Shown piece after piece: positions 7,194 to 15,424 of a stretch of DNA of 42,338 nt (position 1 is the first letter of the stretch; the number at the start of each line of letters is the position of its first letter). The stretch is taken from NCBI GenBank assembly GCA_000961595.1, contig LADO01000004.1, forward strand, positions 1-42,338, read 5' to 3'. The notes beneath the pieces were generated by a model that worked only from the letters and a program-made list of their open reading frames with translations, ran no database searches and had not been told where the DNA came from. Source of the DNA: Peptococcaceae bacterium BRH_c4b (GTDB lineage: Bacteria; Bacillota; Desulfotomaculia; Desulfotomaculales; Desulfocucumaceae). A program made the position numbers and the translations under genes.

Positions 7194-7480
7194 GGCTGAA
7201 GGGAGTCTTACGGTCATAGGAGTAGGCCGGAAGTAGCACACCGGCGTTAATAAAACTATCCATTCCACGGCACTGCAATCAGCGCCGGCACTTTTTGAAG
7301 CCAGGATATCTGCTCTTGCCTCAAGTAGTTTTTCCATGTAAACCTTGGTAAACCAGGCGCTCCTGTTTATCAGCGGCGGGTAAGTCCTGCACTGTCAGCG
7401 ACTTTGCATACGGCCTCAATCATCTCCTCTTTTCCGAATCCCAATTCCCCGGAGAAGATCAATAAAACCCACACTTCGAT
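7194..7480 (-). pseudogene. Degenerate minus-strand coding remnant, family unrecognised
   Basis: Reading leftward from about 7480, one frame gives IEVWVLLIFSGELGFGKEEM, then a Cys-containing helix, ending in stops near 7378. A second frame continues with PPLINRSAWFTKVYMEKLLE and ARADILASKSAGADC and stays open to a TAA at 7192-7194. The two pieces look like one protein split by a frameshift. No start with a ribosome site is visible, and I do not recognise the family. Otherwise this 480-base gap holds only the terminator at 7544-7573. Confidence 0.4.
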
Positions 7481-7543
7481 TCAGAGTGAACAGTAGATAA
7501 ACCATCTTATGCATTTTTTAAATCATTAGTTTTTGACCGGATA

Positions 7544-7573
7544 AATAAAACCGCCTTTTTTGGCGGTTTTATT
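7544..7573. terminator. Bidirectional intrinsic terminator
   Basis: AATAAAACCGCC pairs perfectly with GGCGGTTTTATT around six T residues, a 12-bp stem with A/T-rich ends on both strands. It probably ends the EamA/QueT-like transcription unit. Confidence 0.85.
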
Positions 7574-7645
7574 GTTATGCTATCGCAATATATTTCACAA
7601 AAATATTAAGTTTTTGAAAAAACGAATTTTTGACAAATTATCTAA

Positions 7646-8134
7646 GCGAATTCAATCATTACTGAATACCTTTCCTTGTCCAGGAATAAGCTATCAGAAA
7701 TGAAGATGGACAATATTACTTCTATAGTGCATGCACTATCTCCGTTAATCACTTCTGATGCTATGAACTCCAGCAAGGACATTTCATTTGAACTGGAAGA
7801 TGTACCAGATATAATGTTGAATGAAAAAGAAATCCGTCAGCTTATTTTAAACCTTACCCGCAACGGGTTGGAGGCAATGCCGGGGGGCGGGAGATTAGCT
7901 ATAAGAACGTATACCGAAGGTGAGGAAGTGGTTTTAGCAGTTCTTGATCAAGGTGAAGGCATTGACTCTAGCGTATTAGAGAAGATTGGAACGCCATTCC
8001 TGACAACAAAGGAAAACGGGACGGGTTTAGGGCTAGCAACTTGTTATAGTATTGCTGCCCGTAGCAACGCCAGGATAGATATCGAAACCGGCAGCACTGG
8101 GACAACCTTTTTTGTGCGGTTTATGACTAATTAA
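7646..8134 (+). pseudogene. Histidine kinase, C-terminal fragment (HATPase domain)
   Basis: The open frame follows a TAA at 7643-7645 and first reads IITEYLSLSRNKL, the part just after a phospho-acceptor helix. The ATPase domain follows: N-box QLILNLTRNGLEAMPGGG, G1 box LDQGEGID and TPFLTTKENGTGLGLA. Everything N-terminal (sensor, PAS and most of the dimerisation helix) is absent, and no ribosome site precedes the TTG at 7676. This is the tail of a PAS-type sporulation or stress kinase left after a deletion. An insertion-like element begins 17 bases downstream. Confidence 0.75.
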
Positions 8135-8150
8135 CTATCCTAGGATCCTA

Positions 8151-8418
8151 GGGGTCAGGCACCTAACTTATTAACTTATTCTTGAAAGGCTTAACACCTC
8201 CTGTTAGAATAGTGGCAGGAGGTGTTAATATTTGCCAAGGCGGTTACGAGTTGAGTATCCGGGTGCTGTGTATCATGTCATACAGCGGGGAAATAACAGG
8301 GAGAACGTATTTGAACGCCCCGAAGAAAAGCATTACCTAATTGAACAATTTCGTAAGGCGGTGGTGACGGACGGCGTTGAATTGTTCGCCTATGTGGTGA
8401 TGAGTAACCACCACCAAA
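8151..8418 (+). mobile_element. Truncated IS200-like/RAYT element, copy 1
   Basis: The left end starts GGGGTCAGGCACCTAACTTA and carries a 12-bp hairpin, then a tyrosine-transposase gene cut off after about 60 codons. Roughly 110 bases of this left end recur at 17256-17365 with a few substitutions. The right end is lost, and the element abuts the remnant of a membrane protein gene near 8418. Confidence 0.7.
8192..8227 (+). promoter_or_regulatory. Hairpin hiding the transposase ribosome site, copy 1
   Basis: TAACACCTCCTG at 8192-8203 pairs exactly with CAGGAGGTGTTA at 8216-8227. The right arm contains the AGGAGGTG ribosome site of the TTG start at 8232, so folding would block translation. The copy at 17297-17332 has a compensating C-to-T and G-to-A pair change. 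Confidence 0.75.
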
Positions 8419-8453
8419 ACATGACAATGCTAAATAAAGCTGTAAATGTATAA
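8232..8453 (+). pseudogene. IS200-like/REP-associated tyrosine transposase, truncated
   Basis: The frame starts MPRRLRVEYPGAVYHVIQRG, the canonical start of Y1/REP-associated transposases (RAYT). It continues to FAYVVMSNHH, where the family's HUH metal motif (xPNHxHL) should follow. Here the frame changes to QNMTMLNKAVNV and stops, so the HUH motif is broken and the catalytic Tyr region is missing. The TTG start follows an AGGAGGTG site held in a hairpin. The protein cannot be an active transposase. Confidence 0.8.
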
Positions 8454-9082
8454 AGGTGACTGTCGGGAAAAGCGTTAGTTTGAGAAACGAATAGCACCTG
8501 ATTTAAAACAGCCAACAAAAAGACAGGTAAAAGGATTAGTATATTTAAGTTGGATTTAAATTTTTTCAGAATACCCGCTATATTATCTTTTTCCACCATG
8601 TTGGTTGTTTTATTTGAATAATCTATCAGACGAATCTCATATCGCTTGCTGGCGAGGAGTATTAAAAATATGGCAGTTGCTTCCGGCAGGAAAAAAATAA
8701 TCCGCATGGAGGGACTTGTAATTACTTCATTTTAGGGATAACCCGTTAAATTTAAAATGGTGGGTGCGATGATTGCTTCCAAAGACAGGTATACAGTAAT
8801 TCCCATTAAAGCTGTAACTGCAACAATCTCTATAGTTTTACCGGTAATAATTTTCAGGATTAATATAAAAAACCCCAGTTGAATGATGGTATGCAAACCG
8901 AAAGGAACCGGAGAAAGCCTGATAAAATATGCAACTACAGTCTGTAGCGCTCCTATTGCAAAAATTTGCTGTGGTGTTACCTTAATGCCCGCCAATTGGA
9001 AACCGAGCAATGCTATTAGTATAGCTTCCGGTAATGATACAAGTACGAGTGACATCAAGGACATGGTGTCTATGTGTATCAC
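8420..9082 (-). pseudogene. Integral membrane protein gene with one in-frame stop
   Basis: Reading leftward from GTG 9082 (or ATG 9064), 116 codons encode four or five membrane helices (LVLVSLPEAILIALLGF, PVPFGLHTIIQLGFFILIL). They end at TAA 8732-8734. The same frame continues eight codons later with MRIIFFLPEATAIFLILL and a second membrane region down to about 8420, where the truncated transposase element begins. The two pieces are one gene with a single nonsense codon and probably a lost C-terminus. The layout recalls the membrane part of a sensor kinase, but I do not recognise a family. Confidence 0.6.
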
Positions 9083-9342
9083 CTCATAAATTTTATCCTT
9101 ATATTAAAAACCTTTTGGTATTGTCTGGAAAGCGCATTTGCCTGTCCGAAAGGTGTTTATGGTTGTTTATAAGAGGCACGTTTATAAATTTTAAAAACTT
9201 ACAAATTAATGCATTCAACATATTTTACCATATTCATTTATTAATGGATTTTTTAAATAAAAATAACATTAATATTACATATAATTACAATGTTCACGTA
9301 AAAATAGGGGTTGGCCATATTAACCAACCCCTGAATATATAG
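9083..9342. other. AT-rich intergenic stretch with one hairpin
   Basis: No credible gene is seen. AGGGGTTGG at 9306-9314 pairs with CCAACCCCT at 9324-9332. On the minus strand the stem is followed by ATTTTT, so it looks like a leftward terminator, but no leftward gene ends there now. It may belong to a lost gene. Confidence 0.4.
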
Positions 9343-9678
9343 TCCTTCTCAATGTATGTGTGTGAGGAGGGCTGCGGCTACCGGGTGGTCTTTGAAAAGA
9401 TTCTGCGTGAGGCCGGGGTTCGGCCGGGGCCAGTGCTGGAGTTTAGCAGCATTGAAGCCATCAAAAAATGTGTTATCCAGCAGCTTGGTATTACCCTGCT
9501 GCCGCGCATGGCTGTGGAGAGTGAATTAAGCCGGGGCGAACTCACGGATCTTCAATGGCAGGGGCCGGATTTTGATACGAATACCCAGGTCGTTTATCAC
9601 AAGGATAAATGGATTTCATCTGCCCTTTCAGCCTTTCTGAAGCTAACCAGGGAGATGCTGGCCGAGAGAGCGGGCTAA
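9343..9678 (+). pseudogene. LysR-type regulator, C-terminal effector-domain fragment
   Basis: After a TAG at 9340-9342 the frame reads EEGCGYRVVFEKILREAGV, then EFSSIEAIKKCVIQQLGITLLPRMAV. These are hallmark segments of the second half of the LysR effector-binding domain. The HTH and the first half of the effector domain (about 200 residues) are missing, and no ribosome site precedes the ATG at 9352. This is a leftover of a deleted regulator gene. Confidence 0.75.
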
Positions 9679-9930
9679 GGATTTTGATGAGGCCTCTGTG
9701 GATATCATAAATCATAATTCAGATGATATAATAGCATTAAAACTATGATCAACATTATCCGGATTGGGCAACGCCTTCCCCGTTAAACGGTAGAAACCGG
9801 ACGATGTTCCCGGATAGTTTCAATGGGTGGCGATTATTGTGCTGCAGAGAATTTTTTTAATTTTGGTTGTTGTGCCATTGTTATTTATGTCAGATGCAAA
9901 GTTTTATAGTTTCTTACTGGGGGTAGCAGT
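9679..9930. other. Leader of the D-Ala-D-Ala ligase gene
   Basis: No gene seen. The last bases (GGGGGTAGCAG) serve as ribosome site for the ATG at 9931. Confidence 0.4.
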
Positions 9931-11052
9931 ATGAAGCCTAAAAAACGGGTGCTGGTACTTTTCGGAGGGCGCTCCGGAGAACACGAGGTTTCAATAAATT
10001 CAGCGGCCAGCGTGTTAAATGCGTTAGACCGGAAGAAATATTAGGTTATCCCGGTGGCCATCACCCGGGAAGGGAAGTGGTTATCCGGTATAACACCGGC
10101 GCAACTAATGGCCGGGATAAATCCGCAGGTTTCAATCGAACCGCTTGTTGAAGGCGAAGCAGAACACGAAACTTTACCAGTTAATTCGACAGGCATGAAA
10201 TTGGCCATGCTTGCTGTTGGTAAAACTAAGGCAGACACAGGCGCGGTCGATGTGGTAATTCCGGTTCTTTACGGTACCTACGGGGAGGATGGCACTGTCC
10301 AGGGTCTGCTGGAACTGGCTAATGTGCCTTATGTGGGTGCAGGCGTTTTGGGGTCCGCCCTGGGGATGGATAAAGTAATAATGAAAACGGTGCTGGCCCA
10401 GCACGGCGTACCCCAGGCCCGGTTTTGGTCTTGTTTGCGCCGGGACTGGGAAAACAACTCCCCGCTGGTTATAGAAACAGTGGAAAAAAATCTGGAATAC
10501 CCCTGTTTTGTCAAACCGGCCAACCTTGGCTCCAGTGTTGGTATTTCTAAGGCACACCACCGGACGGAGCTAATTAGTGCAATGGATCTGGCAGCCAAAT
10601 ACGATCGTAAGATTATCATAGAGGAATACATTGATGGCAGAGAAGTGGAGGTAAGCGTTCTTGGAAATGACGATCCCATTGCTTCCCTGCCGGGTGAGAT
10701 TATTCCAGTAAAGGAGTTCTACGACTACGAGGCCAAATATTTGGATGGCATGACACGGCTGGAAATCCCGGCCAGCTTGCCGTCAGCTACGGTTGCCCGG
10801 CTGCAGGAGTTGGCGGTAAAAGTATTTAAGGCCCTTGATTGCGCAGGTTTGGCCAGGGTAGATTTCTTTATACGCAAGTCGGATGGCGATATACTGGTCA
10901 ACGAAATAAACACAATGCCCGGCTATACTCAATTCAGCATGTTTCCCAAACTGTGGGAGGCAACCGGTATCGGCTATCAGGAATTGCTTGATCGGTTAAT
11001 CGACCTTGCCATAGAACGACACCGGGACAAGAACCGTTCTCAGACTATTTAA
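9931..11052 (+). pseudogene. ddl: D-alanine--D-alanine ligase interrupted by an in-frame TAG
   Basis: From ATG 9931 the frame reads [20 protein letters not shown], the conserved N-terminal loop of Ddl. At codon 38 (TAG, 10042-10044) it stops where homologues have an ordinary residue before VIPVAI. The same frame then runs uninterrupted for 336 codons. It includes the ATP-grasp core (YPCFVKPANLGSSVGISKA, IIEEYIDGREVEVSVLG) and the metal site ILVNEINTMPGYTQFSMFP. Only one substitution (for example GAG to TAG) separates it from an intact gene of normal length. The fragment from GTG 10054 alone lacks the GEHEVS loop and would not be expected to work. Sequencing error, nonsense mutation or suppression are all possible. 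Confidence 0.8.
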
Positions 11053-11081
11053 CTGTATGCAAAAAGCCCTTCGCAATCCTG

Positions 11082-12266
11082 TCACACAAACTCGCGCAAA
11101 ATTCCTGCAAGGCATCTAAGTCCTTCTACAATCCTGTCCTCAGGCATGTTTGAGAAGTTAATTCTGAGGGTGTTTTCCCTGCCGCCGTTGGGGAAGAATG
11201 AACCACCCGTAACAAAGGCCACATTTTTTTCAAGGCTCTTTTCCTGAACATCTCTTGCATTTACATGCTCAGGAAGCTCAACCCAGGCAAATAAGCCTCC
11301 TTGAGGTCTAGTAAAGGTTACCCCTTCCGGAAATTCCTCCTCCATGGTCTTAACCGCTAAATCCCTGCGCCGCCTGTATACTGCACGTATTTTGGCAATG
11401 TGCTCATCTATATCGTACAATTCGAGATACTTGGCTATTTCCATCTGTGCAATTGTATTGCACTGCAAATCTGCCCCCTGCTTTACAAGTACGTATTTTT
11501 GGATTGCCCTTTTATCCCCTGCCACCCATCCAATCCTGTAACCAGGACAAAAGGTTTTAGAGAAGGTCCTCAAACAAAGCACGCACCCCGTCTGATCAAA
11601 CGACTTTACCGAAGGTAAAGCTTCACCGTCAAATCTTAGCTCTCCATAGGGATTATCCTCAATAACCACAACCCCGTATTTCATTGCTGCCTGCGCAAGC
11701 CGCTCCCTTCTTTCAAGGCTCCATGTCCTTCCTGTTGGATTCTGAAAGTCAGGGATGACGTATATTATTTTTACCCTTTCGGTATTTTCTAGCAGTCTTT
11801 CCAACTCATCCGGTATCATACCGTCATTGTCAGTCGGCACTTCAACGAATTCACAGCAATAAGCCCTGAACGCGCTTATTGCAGCAAGATATGTAGGACT
11901 TTCGCACAGTACAACATCCCCCTCATCCAGAAACACTTTTCCAGAAAGGTCCAGCGCCTGTTGCGAACCATGGGTTAAAAGTATATTTTCACGATCAAAA
12001 GAGGTTCCAAGCCTTGAGTTCATTCTGTTTGCAATCCATTCCCTCAAGGGAGCAAATCCCTCAGTGGTTGTGTACTGCAAAGCCTTTGTACCTTCCTCCT
12101 CAAGTACAATTCTGTTAACTTCTTTTATCTCCTCAAGCGGGAAAAGCTCTGGAGCAGGAAGACCCCCGGCAAACGAAATTACCTCGGGCCTTTCGGTTAC
12201 CTTTAGAATCTCCCTTATCTCAGAAGCCTTCAGATGTGCCATTCTCCTGGCAAAATTAAACTCCAT
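11082..12266 (-). CDS. PLP-dependent aminotransferase (class I/II, LysN/2-aminoadipate type)
   Basis: The 394-residue fold-type I aminotransferase starts ARRMAHLKASEIREILKV and includes ISFAGGLPAPELFP. Its PLP-binding features are HGSQQALDL, the Asn/Tyr motif IPDFQNPTGRTWS, the Asp motif VVIEDNPYGELRF and the Schiff-base Lys in TFSKTFCPGYRIGW. Such enzymes transaminate 2-aminoadipate, aromatic or branched-chain amino acids. The gene lies 57 bases downstream of the MocR-type regulator gene on the same strand. The regulator shares the same fold, which suggests control of the enzyme by the regulator. Confidence 0.85.
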   Translation of the reverse strand: MEFNFARRMAHLKASEIREILKVTERPEVISFAGGLPAPELFPLEEIKEVNRIVLEEEGTKALQYTTTEGFAPLREWIANRMNSRLGTSFDRENILLTHGSQQALDLSGKVFLDEGDVVLCESPTYLAAISAFRAYCCEFVEVPTDNDGMIPDELERLLENTERVKIIYVIPDFQNPTGRTWSLERRERLAQAAMKYGVVVIEDNPYGELRFDGEALPSVKSFDQTGCVLCLRTFSKTFCPGYRIGWVAGDKRAIQKYVLVKQGADLQCNTIAQMEIAKYLELYDIDEHIAKIRAVYRRRRDLAVKTMEEEFPEGVTFTRPQGGLFAWVELPEHVNARDVQEKSLEKNVAFVTGGSFFPNGGRENTLRINFSNMPEDRIVEGLRCLAGILREFV

Positions 12267-12323
12267 GCCAATACCCCCATCATATACAACTTATAACCAT
12301 TTTCTAAAACCATATTTATAGCT

Positions 12324-13841
12324 TTAAACAACCGGGTTCATCTCTAGCGCAGTATAGCATTCAGAATCGTCATTATCATCTATTACCTCTTTCATTGCCT
12401 CACATAATCTCTTTACTCCTTCCTCAATATCCTTCAAGGCAGCAAAGGTGAAATTTAACCGTATAAAATCGTCACCCCGATCCGTTGTAAAAAAAGGAGT
12501 TCCCGGAACAAAAACCACCTTCCGCTCTGCAGCTTTTGAGACAAGCTTTGCTGCTGACACTTTTTCCGGAAGCTTGCACCATATATAGTAACCTCCCCCA
12601 GGTCTGTTCCATATCAAGCCTTTCGGTGCATATTTTGAAAGTGCCTCGTACATTGCATCTCTTTTCACCATGTATTCCCTGCAAACCTTGGGTATATGCC
12701 TGGCAAGCCCTCCATTTGTTATAAACTTATCAATTATCCATTGGGACAGGCTGCCCGAATGCAAATCCATGATCTGCTTCGAGGCTGCAAATCTTTTTAC
12801 AATCTTCTTATGCGCTACCATCCACCCCAATCTTAAGCCGGAATATACAATTTTTGAAAATGTACTCAAATATATTACATATCCTTCAATATCCATTGAT
12901 TTCAGGGTAGGAGGCGGCTGTCCGTCATAGCAAAGATCTCCATAAGCATCATCCTCAAGAATAAGCACTCTATATTTGTAGGCCAATTCCACCAATCGTT
13001 TGCGTCTCTTAAGCTCCATTTCGGTGCCTGAAGGGTTCTGAAATGTTGGTATTGTATATATTAATTTTAGCCTGTATCTTTGCAAAAGCTGTTCAAGTAT
13101 ATCAACCCTCATGCCTGCTTCATCAATCGGAATTCCTATTACTTTGGCTCCAATAGCTTTAAAGGCTTGAATCGCCGGAAAAAACGAAGGCTCCTCTACA
13201 ACAACTACATCACCAGGGTCAAGAAATATCCTTGTCGCCAGGTCTATTCCCTGCTGTGAACCTGATAGCAGCATTACTTCATCAAATTGACAATACACAC
13301 CCCGTTTCTGCATTAAACCGCGAATAGCCTCGCGGAGTGAAGTAAAGCCTTCTGTGGGTGAATGCAGCAAAGCCCTGTAATTCCTTTTCTCGACCAGTTC
13401 TTGTTCGATTCCTTCCAATGCCTCTATAGGACCAGTTTCAGGAGAAGCCATTCCAGTAGCAAAAGAAATTACATCTTTTCTGTTTGCTAATGTAAGTAGA
13501 TCCTGAACTATAAGAGAATCAAACCCGTTTGAATACTGGCTGAAAATCTGATTCCAGAAAGGCTCCTGCAAACTGCTGCCAGCTGCAGTCAAGTCCTCCT
13601 GCAGGCATGAAAGCACAATAGTGCCTTGTCCCACGTGTGACTCTATCAGACCATCAGCTTTCAATTCCCGATAAGCATTCAAAACAGTGCTTCTATTAAC
13701 ACCAAGGCTCTCGGCCAACTTCCTTTCCGGTGGAAGCCGGAAACCAGGTAATAGTTCACCTGATAAAATCAGTTGCCGTACCTGTTCAAAAATCTGAATA
13801 TAAACAGGCGTATCAATTTTTCTGTTGATTGTTATTCTCAT
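12324..13841 (-). CDS. MocR-type transcriptional regulator (GntR HTH plus aminotransferase domain)
   Basis: The 505-residue protein begins with a GntR winged HTH (residues about 1-75: IQIFEQVRQLILSGELLPGF, LPPERKLAESLGVNRSTVLN). A full aminotransferase fold follows with GSQQGIDLATR, IPTFQNPSGTEM, LILEDDAYGDL and the PLP Lys in STFSKIVYSGLRLGW. MocR/PdxR-type regulators use PLP or an aminoacyl-PLP adduct as effector. The upstream region carries several CCAATT-type half-sites (13848-13930), consistent with autoregulation. The last roughly 20 residues are an acidic extension (DDNDDSE) not needed for the fold. Confidence 0.88.
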   Translation of the reverse strand: MRITINRKIDTPVYIQIFEQVRQLILSGELLPGFRLPPERKLAESLGVNRSTVLNAYRELKADGLIESHVGQGTIVLSCLQEDLTAAGSSLQEPFWNQIFSQYSNGFDSLIVQDLLTLANRKDVISFATGMASPETGPIEALEGIEQELVEKRNYRALLHSPTEGFTSLREAIRGLMQKRGVYCQFDEVMLLSGSQQGIDLATRIFLDPGDVVVVEEPSFFPAIQAFKAIGAKVIGIPIDEAGMRVDILEQLLQRYRLKLIYTIPTFQNPSGTEMELKRRKRLVELAYKYRVLILEDDAYGDLCYDGQPPPTLKSMDIEGYVIYLSTFSKIVYSGLRLGWMVAHKKIVKRFAASKQIMDLHSGSLSQWIIDKFITNGGLARHIPKVCREYMVKRDAMYEALSKYAPKGLIWNRPGGGYYIWCKLPEKVSAAKLVSKAAERKVVFVPGTPFFTTDRGDDFIRLNFTFAALKDIEEGVKRLCEAMKEVIDDNDDSECYTALEMNPVV

Positions 13842-13847
13842 GCCAAT

Positions 13848-13930
13848 TCACCTCATTGGATTAAACCAATTTTATTATATTTACAAAATACCTTCTCAAC
13901 AACTACCAATTGGTATATTTTTTAACCATC
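13848..13930. promoter_or_regulatory. Repeated CCAATT half-sites upstream of the MocR gene
   Basis: Three related motifs stand in the promoter region: TTGGATTAAACCAA (inverted repeat, six-base spacer), ACCAATTGGT (perfect palindrome) and ATCCAATT. MocR regulators usually bind such paired sites in front of their own gene. The assignment is inferred from position and repetition. Confidence 0.5.
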
Positions 13931-14127
13931 CAATTTGCGATATGGTATATATGTGAATACCGGAACCTCCTGTGTTAAGAATCAAAGTAAAAGAGTTTTC
14001 CCAACGTATCTTCAGACTGGGGGCAACTATTTAATTGAGAAAAGTAAAAGGGTTATGATAGCAGAGGATTTAAAAGAAGCATTTGAAATTATAACAAAAT
14101 AAGTTTGAAAACATCGTCTATGAGTTC

Positions 14128-14174
14128 ATTCCCGTAGCTGGCCGAGATGAATGTGGTCAGGATGCTACGGGAAT
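14128..14174. repeat. 11-bp-arm stem-loop
   Basis: ATTCCCGTAGC and GCTACGGGAAT are perfect reverse complements 25 bases apart. TGGCC and GGTCA inside can extend the stem. There is no T-run, so it is more likely an insertion-element end or REP-like unit than a terminator. Confidence 0.5.
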
Positions 14175-14196
14175 GCCCAGAACGTATATTCTACGA

Positions 14197-14213
14197 TATG
14201 GGGGACAAAAGTC
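14197..14213. repeat. 17-bp repeat TATGGGGGACAAAAGTC, copy 2
   Basis: Identical to 5556-5572, where it forms the border between the RiPP enzymes and the EamA permease gene. Here it lies in non-coding DNA in the arm of a G/C stem. Confidence 0.6.
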
Positions 14214-14271
14214 CACGCATCCAGCAAGCCTGACCCCCCATGATAGACTGGCAGAATTGTCCGAATTTTAA

Positions 14272-14300
14272 TTGACAGCTTACATGCCGTTCTGTAGGAT
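14272..14300 (+). promoter_or_regulatory. Sigma-A-type promoter of the TrpXYZ-like operon
   Basis: TTGACA at 14272-14277 and TAGGAT at 14295-14300 are separated by 17 bases. The leader of about 90 bases contains a stem GCGTCAC (14314-14320) with GTGACGC (14366-14372), just before the ribosome site GGGAGGG. Confidence 0.7.
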
Positions 14301-14399
14301 TAATATAACATGAGCGTCACAGCAGCCAAACAGCTTTTGATGAGGTCCGTTTACCGGCAGGGTCAGTGACGCCTGAAATAAGACTGGGAGGGAACTTAT

Positions 14400-15389
14400 G
14401 TGAAACGAGTTGTTTTTGCAGTGTTGGCGGGACTCCTGCTTCTGGGCGCCGCCGGTTGCGGCAACAAGGAGCAGCCGTCGTCGTCGCAACAGCAGGCCCA
14501 AGAGGTGAAGTTGGGCATCGTTCAGATTGTTGAGCATCCGGCCCTGGACGCCGCCCGTAAGGGCTTCCTGGATGTGCTGGCGGAAAATGGCTACAAGGAT
14601 GGCGAGAAACTCGCTGTTGACTACCAGAATGCGCAGGGGCAGCAAGACACCCTGCAAACCATTGCCAATAAGTTTGCCCAGGAAAAGAAGGATCTGATCC
14701 TGGCCGTTGCGACCGATTCGGCCCAGGCTATGGCCGCCAAGACAACCAAAATTCCCATCCTGATTACAGCTGTGACCGACCCGGTAGCGGCAAAGCTTGT
14801 CAAGAGTATGGATAAGCCGGGAACCAACGTAACGGGCACCACGGACATGAACCCAATCAAAGAACAGTTACAACTAATCAAAGATGTTGTCCCGACAGTT
14901 AAAAAAGTAGGCGTCATTTATAATTCCAGCGAGGTCAATTCCCAGGTGCAGGTCAAGGCATGTAAGGATATTGCCCCGGGGCTGGGACTGGAAATTGTAG
15001 AGGCTCCGGTCACTGCCAGCAATGAAGTGATGCAGGGCGCCCAGTCCCTGGTTGGCCGCTGCGATGCCGTCTATGTTCCGACTGACAACATGGTGGTGGC
15101 TGCCATCGCCAGTGTCGTCAAGGTGGGCGAGAGCAACAAGCTGCCTGTTTTCGCGGGTGAGGAAAACACCGTCAAGGGCGGCGCCATCGGCACCTACGGC
15201 ATTGACTACTACAAGCTCGGCCGCCAGACCGGCGAGATGGCCTTGCGCGTCCTGAAGGGTGAGAAGCCGCAAGACATGGCCATTGAGAGCCAGAAAGAAC
15301 TGTCCTTGACGCTGAATCCCGCGGCCGCCGGTCGCATGGGTGTGACGCTTCCCGACGAACTGAAAGCAAAGTCCAAGCTGGTCGAGTAG
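14400..15389 (+). CDS. trpX: ABC transporter substrate-binding lipoprotein (TrpX family)
   Basis: The 329-residue protein has a lipoprotein signal (MKRVVFAVLAGLLLLGAAGC, Cys20). A periplasmic-binding fold of the ABC.X4/TrpX family follows (VKLGIVQIVEHPALDAARKG, DLILAVATDSAQAMA, NVTGTTDMNPIKEQ, AVYVPTDNMV, GAIGTYGIDYYKLGRQTGEM). Relatives bind tryptophan or other aromatic compounds. It begins a three-gene operon with a permease and an ATPase gene. The start is GTG 14400 behind GGGAGGG. The substrate is inferred from the family only; no T-box was found in the short leader. Confidence 0.82.
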   Translation: MKRVVFAVLAGLLLLGAAGCGNKEQPSSSQQQAQEVKLGIVQIVEHPALDAARKGFLDVLAENGYKDGEKLAVDYQNAQGQQDTLQTIANKFAQEKKDLILAVATDSAQAMAAKTTKIPILITAVTDPVAAKLVKSMDKPGTNVTGTTDMNPIKEQLQLIKDVVPTVKKVGVIYNSSEVNSQVQVKACKDIAPGLGLEIVEAPVTASNEVMQGAQSLVGRCDAVYVPTDNMVVAAIASVVKVGESNKLPVFAGEENTVKGGAIGTYGIDYYKLGRQTGEMALRVLKGEKPQDMAIESQKELSLTLNPAAAGRMGVTLPDELKAKSKLVE

Positions 15390-15424
15390 CAAAAGAATTA
15401 TTTTTACAGCAAAGGTGATAAATA

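Larger units (their letters stand above)
13931..14271. other. Gene-free stretch with two stem-loops and a repeat scar
   Basis: No full gene. A 23-codon tail (ending MIAEDLKEAFEIITK) at about 14034-14102 has no start or ribosome site and looks like a leftover. ATTCCCGTAGC at 14128-14138 pairs exactly with GCTACGGGAAT at 14164-14174, with a further inner stem. ATGGGGG at 14198-14204 pairs with CCCCCAT at 14235-14241, around the second copy of the 17-bp repeat. Confidence 0.45.

Noticed and set aside
9306..9332. Terminator of an unseen gene
   Set aside because: The stem is sound, but no gene ends there on either strand, so it is listed only as a hairpin inside the intergenic entry.
10042..10044. 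Pyrrolysine at the TAG of ddl
   Set aside because: The position is an ordinary surface-type residue before VIPVAI, no pyl gene or downstream insertion element is visible, and the neighbouring genes also carry plain nonsense lesions. A mutation or sequencing error is simpler.
14272..14399. T-box or tryptophan-sensing leader before the TrpXYZ-like operon
   Set aside because: The leader is only about 90 bases. No T-box core sequence or terminator/antiterminator pair was found.
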